A stretch of DNA of 19,536 bases from DATBLE01 sp046734415. Its GTDB lineage: Bacteria > Actinomycetota > Thermoleophilia > Gaiellales > Gaiellaceae. A program made the translations under genes and the position numbers. Every line of letters starts with the position of its first letter. Position 1 is the stretch's first letter. This document shows, in pieces, positions 13,694 to 19,536 of this stretch. Location: contig JBKPRD010000327.1 of assembly GCA_046734415.1 (NCBI GenBank), forward strand, positions 1 to 19,536. The letters are read 5' to 3'. The notes under the pieces are model-generated. The model had not been told where the DNA came from, ran no database searches, and saw only the letters and a program-made list of their open reading frames with translations.

Positions 13694-14159
13694 TTTCCGG
13701 CTCCTTCTCGGGCTCGGCGCTCGAGTCGGCGGCGGCGCCGCAGTTGGCGCAGAAGACTGCATCTGCGGGCAGCGGGTGGCCGCACTCAGCGCACGCGAGG
13801 ACGGGCTGTTCTCCGGCAGGGCGGCCGCAGTTCGGACAGAAGTGGGATCCCCATGGCAGCGGGGCGCCGCACTCGCAGCGGCCGGCCGGAATCCGGCGGC
13901 GCGCAGCGGCGAGCATGTCGTCCAGCTCGTGCAACCTCGCGTCGAGACCGAGCAGCTCGTTGCAGCTCTCGGCGAGCAGGTCCTCCCGGAACCGGTCGCG
14001 GCGGTACATCTCGAGGATCAGCCCGCCGAGGTCGCGCAGCCGCTCCTCGCGCAGCCGCTGGACGGCACGTCGCTCGCGGCGGATCACTCCGGGAGGCGGC
14101 AGCGCCCGGCGTGGGGCGGACTGGTGCCCCGAGCGGCGGAAGCGGTCGAGCAGGGCCAC
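13677..14159 (-). CDS. Double zinc-ribbon protein
   Basis: 160 residues. The N-terminal two thirds is strongly charged and helical (REERLRDLGGLILEMYRRDRF ... LDARLHELDDMLAA), probably a coiled coil. The last ~70 residues contain two zinc ribbons: CECG ... FCPNCG and CAECG ... FCANCG. The function is unknown. It is co-transcribed with the SPOR/zinc-ribbon membrane protein, whose start lies inside its end, so they may act as a pair at the membrane. Start GTG 14159 is nine bases after TAAACT on the minus strand. A small stem (CCGAG/CTCGG, 14166-14182) overlaps this hexamer. There is no good ribosome binding site. Confidence 0.7.
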   Translation of the reverse strand: MALLDRFRRSGHQSAPRRALPPPGVIRRERRAVQRLREERLRDLGGLILEMYRRDRFREDLLAESCNELLGLDARLHELDDMLAAARRRIPAGRCECGAPLPWGSHFCPNCGRPAGEQPVLACAECGHPLPADAVFCANCGAAADSSAEPEKEPESDSVA

Positions 14160-14196
14160 GCCCAGCCGAGTTTACGGCTCGGCGGCGACTACGGGA

Positions 14197-14349
14197 CTAC
14201 GGGCGCCCGATCTGCGCGCGCCGGCCGAAGCCGACGAGGAAGAGCACGATCAGGAACACGCCGGCGGCGCCGACGACGATGCCGGCCCAGGGGAACAGGA
14301 AGAGCAAGATGACCCCGAGGACGACGAGTGCGAGGGCGGCTCCGATCAT
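14197..14349 (-). CDS. Small two-helix membrane protein (50 aa)
   Basis: 50 residues, almost entirely hydrophobic: helix 1 about residues 2-20 (IGAALALVVLGVILLFLFPW), helix 2 about 22-42 (GIVVGAAGVFLIVLFLVGF), then a basic tail, GRRAQIGRP, predicted to be cytoplasmic. I recognise no family with certainty. ATG 14349 is preferred over the longer frame from 14454, because that extension would run into the divergent cyclase gene and shows no domain. No strong ribosome binding site is visible. Confidence 0.55.
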   Translation of the reverse strand: MIGAALALVVLGVILLFLFPWAGIVVGAAGVFLIVLFLVGFGRRAQIGRP

Positions 14350-14367
14350 GTGTCGGACCAAGTGCCC

Positions 14368-14383
14368 GCCGACGTCCGTCGGC
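14368..14383. promoter_or_regulatory. Palindrome between divergent genes
   Basis: GCCGACG and CGTCGGC (7 bp, perfect) flank TC. It lies in the 61-base gap between the small membrane protein and the cyclase fusion. It is an operator or stem candidate only. Confidence 0.35.
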
Positions 14384-14410
14384 AAACTCCAGCAGAATGC
14401 TCCACGGTCG

Positions 14411-15730
14411 ATGCAGACCGAGACGCGGTACGCGAAGAGCGGGGACGTCAACATCGCCTACCAGGCGGTCGGAGACGGCCCGCTCGATCTCGTCCTCGTC
14501 CCGGGGTTCGTCTCGCACCTGGACGTCGACTGGGAGGACTCCCGGCACGCGCACTTCCTCGAGCGGCTCGCGTCGTTCTCGCGGCTGATCCGGTTCGACA
14601 AGCGCGGCACCGGACTGTCCGACCGGCCGGGCGGGCTCCCGGACCTGGAGACGCGGATGGACGACGTGCGCGCCGTGATGGATGCGGCCGGCAGCGAGCG
14701 GGCGGCCCTCTTCGGCTACTCGGAAGGCGGGCCGATGTCGATCCTGTTCGCCGCCACCTATCCCGACCGAACGGCCGCGCTCGTCCTCTACGGGACCTAC
14801 GCGAAGCGCCGGGATCCCGACGAGGAATACCCGTGGGCGCCGACCTGGCAGGTGCGCCAGGCGTATGCGGAGGAGATCGAGCGCGGTTGGGGCTGGGAGG
14901 CCGACATGCAGCGGATGTCGCCGTCCGCGGACGCGGCGATGGCCGCCTGGTGGGCGGTCCGGGCTCGAGCCGCCGCGAGCCCCGGCGCCGCGCGCGACCT
15001 GATCCTGATGAACAGCCAGATCGACGTTCGCGCACTCCTCCCGGCGATCAGGGTGCCGACGCTCGTGCTCCACCGGAGCGGCGACCTCGACTCGAGTCCC
15101 GAGGAGGGCCGCTACATCGCCGAGCGCATCCCAGGCGCGCGCTACGTCGAGCTACCGGGTATCGACCACTTCCCGGCGATCGACCCGGACCCGATCGTCG
15201 ACGAGGTGCAGGAGTTCCTGACCGGCGTTCGCCCGGCCGCAGAGCCCGACCGCGTACTCGCGTCCGTTCTCTTCACCGACATCGTCGGCTCGACAGAGCG
15301 CGTCGTCGAGCTCGGCGACCGGAGGTGGCGGGACCTGCTGGACGCGCACGAGGTTGCCGTCCGCCGCGAGCTCGAGCGGTTCAACGGACGCGAGGTCGAC
15401 GCGGCGGGCGACGGCGTCTTCGCGCTGTTCGACGGGCCGGCGCGGGCAGTCCGCTGCGGTTGTGCGATCCGGGACGCCGTCCGGCCGCTGGGTCTCCAGA
15501 TACGGGCGGGCGTCCACATCGGCGAGGTGGAACTCGCCGGCGACCACGTGCGCGGGATCGCCGTCCACACGGGCGCGCGGCTGGCGGCCGAGGCCGCCCC
15601 TGGCGAGGTGCTCGTCTCGAGCACCGTCCGCGACCTCGTCGCCGGCTCGGGACTCGAGTTCGAGGACCTTGGCGAGCACGAGCTCAAGGGCATCCCGGAG
15701 CGGAGACGGCTCTACGCGGTGGTGGATTGA
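14411..15730 (+). CDS. Alpha/beta-hydrolase fused to class III adenylate/guanylate cyclase-like domain
   Basis: 439 residues. Residues 1-~275 form an alpha/beta-hydrolase: RFDKRGTGLSDRP (61-73) and nucleophile elbow GYSEGG (102-107, Ser104). PTLVLHRSGD and the C-terminal histidine loop GIDHF (250-254) follow. Residues ~280-439 form a class III cyclase homology domain: FTDIVGST (288-295, metal Asp290), AGDGVFALFDG (second metal Asp334) and GARL (Arg390). The base-selecting lysine position is Asp330. The usual Asp and Asn of the DxxGxxVNxAxR block read as His379 and His386. This hydrolase-cyclase architecture and the altered residues recur widely in actinobacteria and rhizobia. Nucleotide cyclisation is therefore unproven. 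Start ATG 14411; CAGAAT at 14393 is a possible -10. Confidence 0.88.
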   Translation: MQTETRYAKSGDVNIAYQAVGDGPLDLVLVPGFVSHLDVDWEDSRHAHFLERLASFSRLIRFDKRGTGLSDRPGGLPDLETRMDDVRAVMDAAGSERAALFGYSEGGPMSILFAATYPDRTAALVLYGTYAKRRDPDEEYPWAPTWQVRQAYAEEIERGWGWEADMQRMSPSADAAMAAWWAVRARAAASPGAARDLILMNSQIDVRALLPAIRVPTLVLHRSGDLDSSPEEGRYIAERIPGARYVELPGIDHFPAIDPDPIVDEVQEFLTGVRPAAEPDRVLASVLFTDIVGSTERVVELGDRRWRDLLDAHEVAVRRELERFNGREVDAAGDGVFALFDGPARAVRCGCAIRDAVRPLGLQIRAGVHIGEVELAGDHVRGIAVHTGARLAAEAAPGEVLVSSTVRDLVAGSGLEFEDLGEHELKGIPERRRLYAVVD

Positions 15731-15856
15731 TCGGGCAGCCGGTGGGAGACTGACGCCGTGGAGCCCGACGGACTGATCTTGTTCGACAAGCGCGGCGCGG
15801 CCGAGCTCAAGGGGGTTCCGGGCGAGTGGCACCTCTATGCCGCGGTGCTAGCGTGA
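15731..15856 (+). pseudogene. Remnant of a second class III cyclase C-terminus
   Basis: Directly after the cyclase stop, and in the same frame, the sequence encodes DGLILFDKRGAAELKGVPGE followed by WHLYAAVLA and a TGA at 15854-15856. This matches the last ~27 residues of cyclase proteins (GLEFEDLGEHELKGIP ... LYAVV in the preceding gene; 'ELKGVPGEW.L.A' is the common family form). No start of a complete gene exists, so it is read as what is left of a tandem copy or of a replaced C-terminus. A short ORF from GTG 15758 (32 codons) is possible, but no independent function is evident. The end overlaps the -10 hexamer of the thiolase gene. Confidence 0.6.
15849..15854 (+). promoter_or_regulatory. 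Putative -10 element, leaderless start of the thiolase
   Basis: TAGCGT, then six bases, then ATG 15861. It lies inside the tail of the cyclase remnant. Confidence 0.5.
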
Positions 15857-15860
15857 CTTC

Positions 15861-17027
15861 ATGCGTGATGCGCTGATCGTCGACGCGGTTCGGAGCCCGA
15901 TCGGGAAGCGGAACGGAACGCTCTCGTCGGTTCGCGCGGACGAGCTCGCGGCGCAGGTCCTGACGGGTCTCTCCGACCGCCTCGACGTCGATCCTGGGGC
16001 GATCGAGGACGTCGAGATGGGCTGTGTGACCCAGGTCGGCGAGCAGTCGCTGAACGTCGGCCGAATCGCGTCGCTGATCGCGGGCTGGCCCGAGACTGTG
16101 TGCGCGTCGACGATCGACCGCCAGTGCGGCTCGTCGATGCAGGCGGCGATGAACGCCGCCGCCGCGGTCCAGGCCGGACACCTCGACGTGGTCGTCGCGG
16201 CCGGAGTCGAGTCGATGTCGCGCGTGCCGATGGGGTCGAACCTGGGCGAGGCGGGCTGGGCCGGCTTCTCGGACAAGCTCCTCGACCAGTGGCAGATCGT
16301 CCCGCAGGGGATCTCGGCGGAGGTGATCGCCGAGGAGTGGGGGCTCTCGCGCGAGCAGCTGGACGAGTACTCGCTCGAGTCGCATCGCCGTGCGATCGCG
16401 GCGATCGACGAGGGCCGGTTCGAGCGCGAGATCGTCCCGATCGAGGTCTCGAACCCCCACGCAGGCGTGCTGTTCGCGGTCGACGAGACACCGCGGCGCG
16501 ACACCTCGCTGGAGAAGCTGGCCGCGCTCGCGCCTGCGTTCAAGGAGGACGGCGTCGTCACGGCGGGCGGTTCGAGCCAGATCGTCGACGGCGCCGCGGC
16601 AATGCTGGTCGCGAGCGAGGAGCGGGCGGAGGAGCTCGGCCTCGAGCCGCGCGCGCGGTTCGTCTCGTTCGGGCTGGCCGGTGTCGACCCCTACCGGATG
16701 CTGCACGGGAACCCGCAGGCGGCGCGGCGCGCACTGGCCAAGGCAGGCCTGACCTGGGACGACATCGGGGTGGTCGAGGTGAACGAGGCGTTCGCCTCGG
16801 TCGTCCTCCAGTTCCTCGCCGACACGGGCCTGCACGAGCGCTGGCAGGCGGGCGACGTCAACCCAAACGGCGGAGGCATCTCCCTCGGCCACCCGCTCGG
16901 CGCGACGGGCGCCCGGATCACGGCCACGCTCCTGAACGAGCTCGACCGGCGGAACGCTCGCTACGGCCTCGCGACGATGTGCATCGGCCAGGGTCAGGCG
17001 ATCGCCGCTTTGATCGAGCGGCTCTGA
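15861..17027 (+). CDS. Acetyl-CoA acetyltransferase / 3-ketoacyl-CoA thiolase
   Basis: 388 residues, standard thiolase length. Catalytic nucleophile Cys89 lies in DRQCGSSMQA. NEAFA, GHPLGATGAR (His344) and MCIGQGQ (Cys374) complete the active site. Thiolases cleave 3-ketoacyl-CoA in beta-oxidation or condense two acetyl-CoA. Cytosolic. The start ATG lies six bases after TAGCGT; the protein begins MRDALIVDAVRSPIGK, exactly at the family N-terminus. A 3-hydroxyacyl-CoA dehydrogenase follows 0.75 kb downstream, which suggests a fatty-acid or butanoate/polyhydroxyalkanoate function. Which direction it works in cannot be told from sequence. The stop overlaps the next gene as CTGA. Confidence 0.94.
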   Translation: MRDALIVDAVRSPIGKRNGTLSSVRADELAAQVLTGLSDRLDVDPGAIEDVEMGCVTQVGEQSLNVGRIASLIAGWPETVCASTIDRQCGSSMQAAMNAAAAVQAGHLDVVVAAGVESMSRVPMGSNLGEAGWAGFSDKLLDQWQIVPQGISAEVIAEEWGLSREQLDEYSLESHRRAIAAIDEGRFEREIVPIEVSNPHAGVLFAVDETPRRDTSLEKLAALAPAFKEDGVVTAGGSSQIVDGAAAMLVASEERAEELGLEPRARFVSFGLAGVDPYRMLHGNPQAARRALAKAGLTWDDIGVVEVNEAFASVVLQFLADTGLHERWQAGDVNPNGGGISLGHPLGATGARITATLLNELDRRNARYGLATMCIGQGQAIAALIERL

Positions 17028-17407
17028 CCCGCTGGCTGCTCGTCCGCGGCCGCGGTGACCGGCCACTCCCCCGGAAGGTCGATCCTGCACAGATCGTCGC
17101 GCACTCCTCGTCGCGGCGGCCCTCGCTCGAGCCCGGCGACCTCGCGATCCTGTACGCGTCGGTCTGGCAGGCGATTTTCGGCGTCGTCGAGGTGATCGGC
17201 GTCGCTGAGCACGACCCGGAAAAGGCCCGCTGGGCGTGGCGGTTCCCGATCCGGCCGCTCGTCGTCGTCCCGGAGCTCGATCACGCGCCTGCGGTCGAGG
17301 AGGCGGGAATCTTCCCGCAGAGCATCTGGCGCCACTCGTACATCCGGCTCGACGAGGAGCAGTTCGCTGCCGCGCGGGCGCTCCTCGAGGGTCAGGTTTC
17401 AGCCTGA
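17024..17407 (+). CDS. EVE/PUA-like domain protein
   Basis: 127 residues. It begins TRWLLVRGRGDR and contains LEPGDLAILYASVWQAIFGVVEVIG and WAWRFPIRPLVVVPELDHAPAVEEAG. The last part is IWRHSYIRLDEEQFAAARALL. The pattern 'GD...iYas...aifGvveV.g' plus a final helix is typical of EVE/PUA-fold proteins, which bind modified bases or RNA; the call is by pattern, not by a search. There is no ATG/GTG/TTG at the N-terminus; the first possible codon is CTG 17024, which overlaps the thiolase TGA as CTGA. The C-terminal codons and stop lie inside a family B palindrome. Confidence 0.65.
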   Translation: MTRWLLVRGRGDRPLPRKVDPAQIVAHSSSRRPSLEPGDLAILYASVWQAIFGVVEVIGVAEHDPEKARWAWRFPIRPLVVVPELDHAPAVEEAGIFPQSIWRHSYIRLDEEQFAAARALLEGQVSA

Positions 17408-17410
17408 TCC
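17388..17410. terminator. Palindromic repeat family B, copy 3, overlapping a stop codon
   Basis: GGGTCAGG (17389-17396) pairs with CCTGATCC (17403-17410) with one G-T wobble. The unit encodes the last residues (EGQVSA) and TGA of the EVE-like gene and lies before the convergent gene ending at 17415. It is placed like copy 2, between convergent stops. Confidence 0.55.
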
Positions 17411-17414
17411 GGCT

Positions 17415-17723
17415 CTAGACGGAGACGCTGGACAGGCCGAGCGCCTCCAGTTCCTTCGCGATCCGCTCGTCGCCGGCGTCGGCGGCCTCGCGGAGGCGGC
17501 GGTGAAGCTCGACCAGGGCGGTCAGGTACTGCGCGTGGGTCAGGCTCCGCCCGCCGGCCCCGGCGCGGAACCGCGCAGCGGTGTCGCGGGGGACGCGGCG
17601 GAGGAGGATGTCCTCGTGCTCACGGTCGCCCGGCCCCTCGGGGCCTGGCCCGCGGAAGAAGATCACGTCGTGGTGGGGGAGCGGCGGCGGGACCGGGATG
17701 TTGAAGGTCTCGTCGTCGGTCAC
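17415..17723 (-). CDS. Hypothetical protein, possible ribbon-helix-helix-like C-terminus
   Basis: 102 residues. The N-terminus is polar and Pro-rich (TFNIPVPPPLPHHDVIFFRG). The C-terminal part, ILLRRVPRDTAARFRAGAGG followed by SLTHAQYLTALVELHRRLREA, resembles a ribbon-helix-helix DNA-binding module (strand with alternating residues, two helices, 'G.t.aqYl.aLv.lh'). No toxin gene is adjacent, so it is not called an antitoxin. GTG 17723 lies exactly six bases after TATCAT on the minus strand, matching the leaderless pattern of the window. The longer frame from 17750 has no such support. It is convergent with the EVE-like gene across a family B palindrome. Function unknown. Confidence 0.65.
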   Translation of the reverse strand: MTDDETFNIPVPPPLPHHDVIFFRGPGPEGPGDREHEDILLRRVPRDTAARFRAGAGGRSLTHAQYLTALVELHRRLREAADAGDERIAKELEALGLSSVSV

Positions 17724-17729
17724 CAGCTC

Positions 17730-17735
17730 ATGATA
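17730..17735 (-). promoter_or_regulatory. Putative -10 element, leaderless start of the RHH-like gene
   Basis: On the minus strand TATCAT is followed by six bases and GTG 17723. This spacing decides the start over GTG 17750. Confidence 0.55.
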
Positions 17736-17768
17736 GCGTCGATAGCGCACGCAATCAACTTGCCGCTC

Positions 17769-17774
17769 TAGGAT
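17769..17774 (+). promoter_or_regulatory. Putative -10 element of the 3-hydroxyacyl-CoA dehydrogenase gene
   Basis: TAGGAT lies eight bases before GTG 17783 and two before GTG 17777. The first spacing is compatible with a leaderless transcript. Confidence 0.4.
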
Positions 17775-17782
17775 CCGTGCCG

Positions 17783-18631
17783 GTGGCAGTACGGAGGGTC
17801 GGCGTGGTCGGGCTCGGCACGATGGGTGCCGGGATCGCGCAGGTCTGCGTCCAGGCCGGCTTCGAGACGGTCGGGCGCGAGATCTCGGCGGAGCTCTGCG
17901 AGCGGGCGCGCGCCGCGTTCGACCGCTACCTCTCGCGCGGCGTCGAGAAGGCGCGGCTCACACAGGAGGAGAAGGACGCTGCGCTCGCGCGGCTGACGAC
18001 GACGACTGAGCTGGCCGACCTCGCCGGCTGCGACCTCGTGATCGAGGCGATCGTCGAGGAGCCTGAGGCGAAGCGCGCTCTCTTCTCCGAGCTCTCCACG
18101 ATCGCACCGGAGGCGATCCTGGCGACGAACACGTCGGCGCTCTCCGTGACCGAGATCGCCGCCGCGGCGGCGGCGCGGGAACGCGTCGTCGGCCTGCACT
18201 TCTTCAACCCCGCGCCGGTCCTGCCCCTCGTGGAGGTGATCCGTACCGAGCTCACAGCCGACGACGTCTACGACGAGGCGTACGCATTCGCGGCTGCGCT
18301 CGGCAAGGAGCCGATCCGCTGCCACGACACGCCGGGCTTCGTCGTCAACCGGGTGCTGATCCCGGTGTTGAACGACTGCGTGCGGGTCCTCGACGAGGCC
18401 CGCGTCACGCCCGAAGACCTCGACCGCGCGCTCCGCTTCGGCCTCAACTGGCCGATCGGTCCCTGCGCGCTGATCGACCTGATCGGCGTCGACGTCCACG
18501 TCCACGCGTCGGAGGCCCTGTGGGAGTCCCTGCGCGAGCCCCGGATGGCGCCCCCGGCGCGACTCGCCGCGATGGAGAAGGCCGGGTTGCTCGGACGCAA
18601 GTCCGGGCGCGGTTTTTTCGAATACGAGTAG
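17783..18631 (+). CDS. 3-hydroxyacyl-CoA (3-hydroxybutyryl-CoA) dehydrogenase
   Basis: 282 residues, the usual length of the single-domain-pair enzyme. The NAD-binding GLGTMG motif lies at residues 10-15. The catalytic His139 is in GLHFFNPAPVLPLVEV, and TPGFVVNR starts the C-terminal dimerisation domain. FGLNWPIGPCALIDLIGVD and the terminal GRKSGRGFFEY are family marks. It oxidises 3-hydroxyacyl-CoA to 3-ketoacyl-CoA with NAD+, the step before thiolase, so it pairs with the 15861-17027 gene. Start GTG 17783 is favoured by the TAGGAT hexamer eight bases upstream; GTG 17777 (two codons longer) is the alternative. No ribosome binding site is seen. Its stop shares one base with the next start (TAGTG). 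Confidence 0.93.
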   Translation: MAVRRVGVVGLGTMGAGIAQVCVQAGFETVGREISAELCERARAAFDRYLSRGVEKARLTQEEKDAALARLTTTTELADLAGCDLVIEAIVEEPEAKRALFSELSTIAPEAILATNTSALSVTEIAAAAAARERVVGLHFFNPAPVLPLVEVIRTELTADDVYDEAYAFAAALGKEPIRCHDTPGFVVNRVLIPVLNDCVRVLDEARVTPEDLDRALRFGLNWPIGPCALIDLIGVDVHVHASEALWESLREPRMAPPARLAAMEKAGLLGRKSGRGFFEYE

Positions 18632-19536
18632 TGCGCATCCTCCTCGTCATCCAGCGCGGCACGCTGCTGCGCTTTGCACTGCTCGTGCCCGCGCTCGCCG
18701 AACGCGGCCACCACATCCACGTCGCGCTCGCCGGCGGCGATCCGCCCAGCCCGACGGTCGAGCTCGTCGAGGAGATCCGTGGGCGGTTCCCGAACGTCAC
18801 CTGCGGCCCCTGCCCGACCAGGACCGACTCCGAGTCGTGGCGGGAGCTGGCCTGGATGGTCCGTGGCCTCGCCGACCTCGCGCACAACGCGCATCCGCGC
18901 TACGCCAAGGCTCGTGGCCTCCGCCAGCGCACCAAAAAGCACGTCCTCCGTCCCCTCGGGCGCGACCCGCGCTTCGAGCCGGTGGCACGGCGCCTCGCCC
19001 TGCGCGAAGGCCGTGCGCTGGCCAAGAAGACGGACGCCGAGCGATCGCGGCTCGTGCTCGAGCGCGCCGCCAGGCTCGAGGCGTCGATCCCGAGCGACCC
19101 CGCGATCGAGCGCCGGCTCCATGAGCTGGCGCCCGACGCCGTCGTTGCCACCGGCACGTTCCGGCATCTCTCCGAGGAGGTCGAGGTGCTGAAGAGCGCG
19201 CGGCGGCTCGGGATCCCGACCGGCATCTTCATCTCGAGCTGGGACAGTCTGACCAACAAGGGCGCCCTCAAGTTCACGCCCGAGCGGGTGTTCGTCTGGA
19301 ACGAGGCGCAGGCCCGCGACGCCGAGGAGCTGCACCTGATCCCGCGCGCGCGGATCCGGCTGACCGGGGCGCACGCGTTCGACGACTGGTTCGCGCGCCG
19401 CCCGACGCGCACGCGGGAGGAGCTGCTGGGCGAGGTCGGGCTCGACCCGGCGCGGCCGTACCTCGCCTACCTCTGCTCGAGCGGGACGATCGTCGGCGCC
19501 CCCGGCGTCCGGCGTACGACCTCGACGGCCCAAGGG
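18631..19536 (+). CDS. GT-B-like glycosyltransferase, N-terminal part (runs off the window)
   Basis: 302 residues are visible, open to the window end. The N-terminus RILLVIQRGTLLRFALLVPALAERGHHIHVALAGG is the first strand-loop-helix of GT-B glycosyltransferases ('ilf......g....l.pla.aL..rGHeV.va'). Further on come LAPDAVVATGTFRHLSEEVE, RRLGIPTGIFISSWDSLTNKGAL, a block like the acceptor-side helices of this fold, and PERVFVWNEAQARDAEELH. The start of the second Rossmann domain (RPYLAYLCSSG) is reached at the end. The sugar and acceptor are unknown. GTG 18631 follows the dehydrogenase stop directly (TAGTG), so it may be co-transcribed although functionally different. It may open a surface-polysaccharide cluster outside the window. 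Confidence 0.7.
   Translation, partial: MRILLVIQRGTLLRFALLVPALAERGHHIHVALAGGDPPSPTVELVEEIRGRFPNVTCGPCPTRTDSESWRELAWMVRGLADLAHNAHPRYAKARGLRQRTKKHVLRPLGRDPRFEPVARRLALREGRALAKKTDAERSRLVLERAARLEASIPSDPAIERRLHELAPDAVVATGTFRHLSEEVEVLKSARRLGIPTGIFISSWDSLTNKGALKFTPERVFVWNEAQARDAEELHLIPRARIRLTGAHAFDDWFARRPTRTREELLGEVGLDPARPYLAYLCSSGTIVGAPGVRRTTSTAQG

Noticed and set aside
14197..14454. 85-residue version of the small membrane protein
   Set aside because: The extra N-terminus overlaps the divergent cyclase start and shows no family features; the membrane protein starts sensibly at 14349.
13450..15753. 767-codon plus-strand frame
   Set aside because: It spans opposite-strand genes and the cyclase in a wrong frame; Arg/Pro-rich nonsense typical of GC-rich shadow frames.
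1..19536. CRISPR arrays, tRNA/rRNA genes, insertion sequences, classic terminators with T-tracts
   Set aside because: I found no regularly spaced repeats, no cloverleaf or conserved rRNA segments, no transposase motifs and no hairpin followed by a run of T.

Overview
The window is a very GC-rich, gene-dense bacterial chromosome segment, most likely from a deep-branching actinobacterium of the Thermoleophilia type (Gaiella/Solirubrobacter-like). This is an inference from codon bias, the fused PafBC regulator, the many leaderless-looking promoters and the gene families present. No rRNA, tRNA, CRISPR array, transposase or phage gene was seen.

Layout. 1-135 is the tail of an M23 (LytM) peptidase, followed by a 51-residue membrane protein (227-382). 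518-1434 (minus) holds hpt (hypoxanthine phosphoribosyltransferase) and a small nuclease-like protein. Divergent from these, 1480-5863 (plus) is the core of the window: a calcineurin-like phosphoesterase, a cyclic 2,3-diphosphoglycerate (cDPG) synthetase, a 2-phosphoglycerate kinase, a GlpX-like class II fructose-bisphosphatase and a SufT/MIP18 protein. 6012-6992 (minus) is a zinc-independent MDR oxidoreductase, divergent from a lipoprotein, queG and a membrane histidine kinase (7015-10180). 10209-12233 (minus) is a fused PafBC regulator. It is followed by a DUF5763-like protein, a SPOR/zinc-ribbon protein, a second zinc-ribbon protein and a tiny membrane protein (12388-14349, minus). 14411-15730 is an alpha/beta-hydrolase fused to a class III cyclase domain, with the remnant of a second cyclase behind it. 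15861-18631 holds a thiolase, an EVE-like protein, a ribbon-helix-helix-like protein (minus) and a 3-hydroxyacyl-CoA dehydrogenase. A GT-B-like glycosyltransferase starts at 18631 and runs off the window.

How the genes work together. The two enzymes needed to turn 2-phosphoglycerate into cDPG, a compound known mainly as the thermoprotectant and phosphate store of thermophilic methanogens, lie next to each other. They are flanked by a phosphoesterase and a diverged gluconeogenic phosphatase. This is the most interesting system in the window. Thiolase plus 3-hydroxyacyl-CoA dehydrogenase form a fatty-acid/acyl-CoA module.

Expression signals form a second theme. Six genes start exactly six bases after a TANNNT hexamer, as expected for leaderless mRNAs. 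Three genes have no ATG, GTG or TTG at their evident N-terminus, and each can begin with CTG in a CTGA overlap with the preceding stop. Two families of dispersed palindromes (GTGGGGGAACC type, four copies; AGGGTCAGGCT type, three copies) sit at gene ends.
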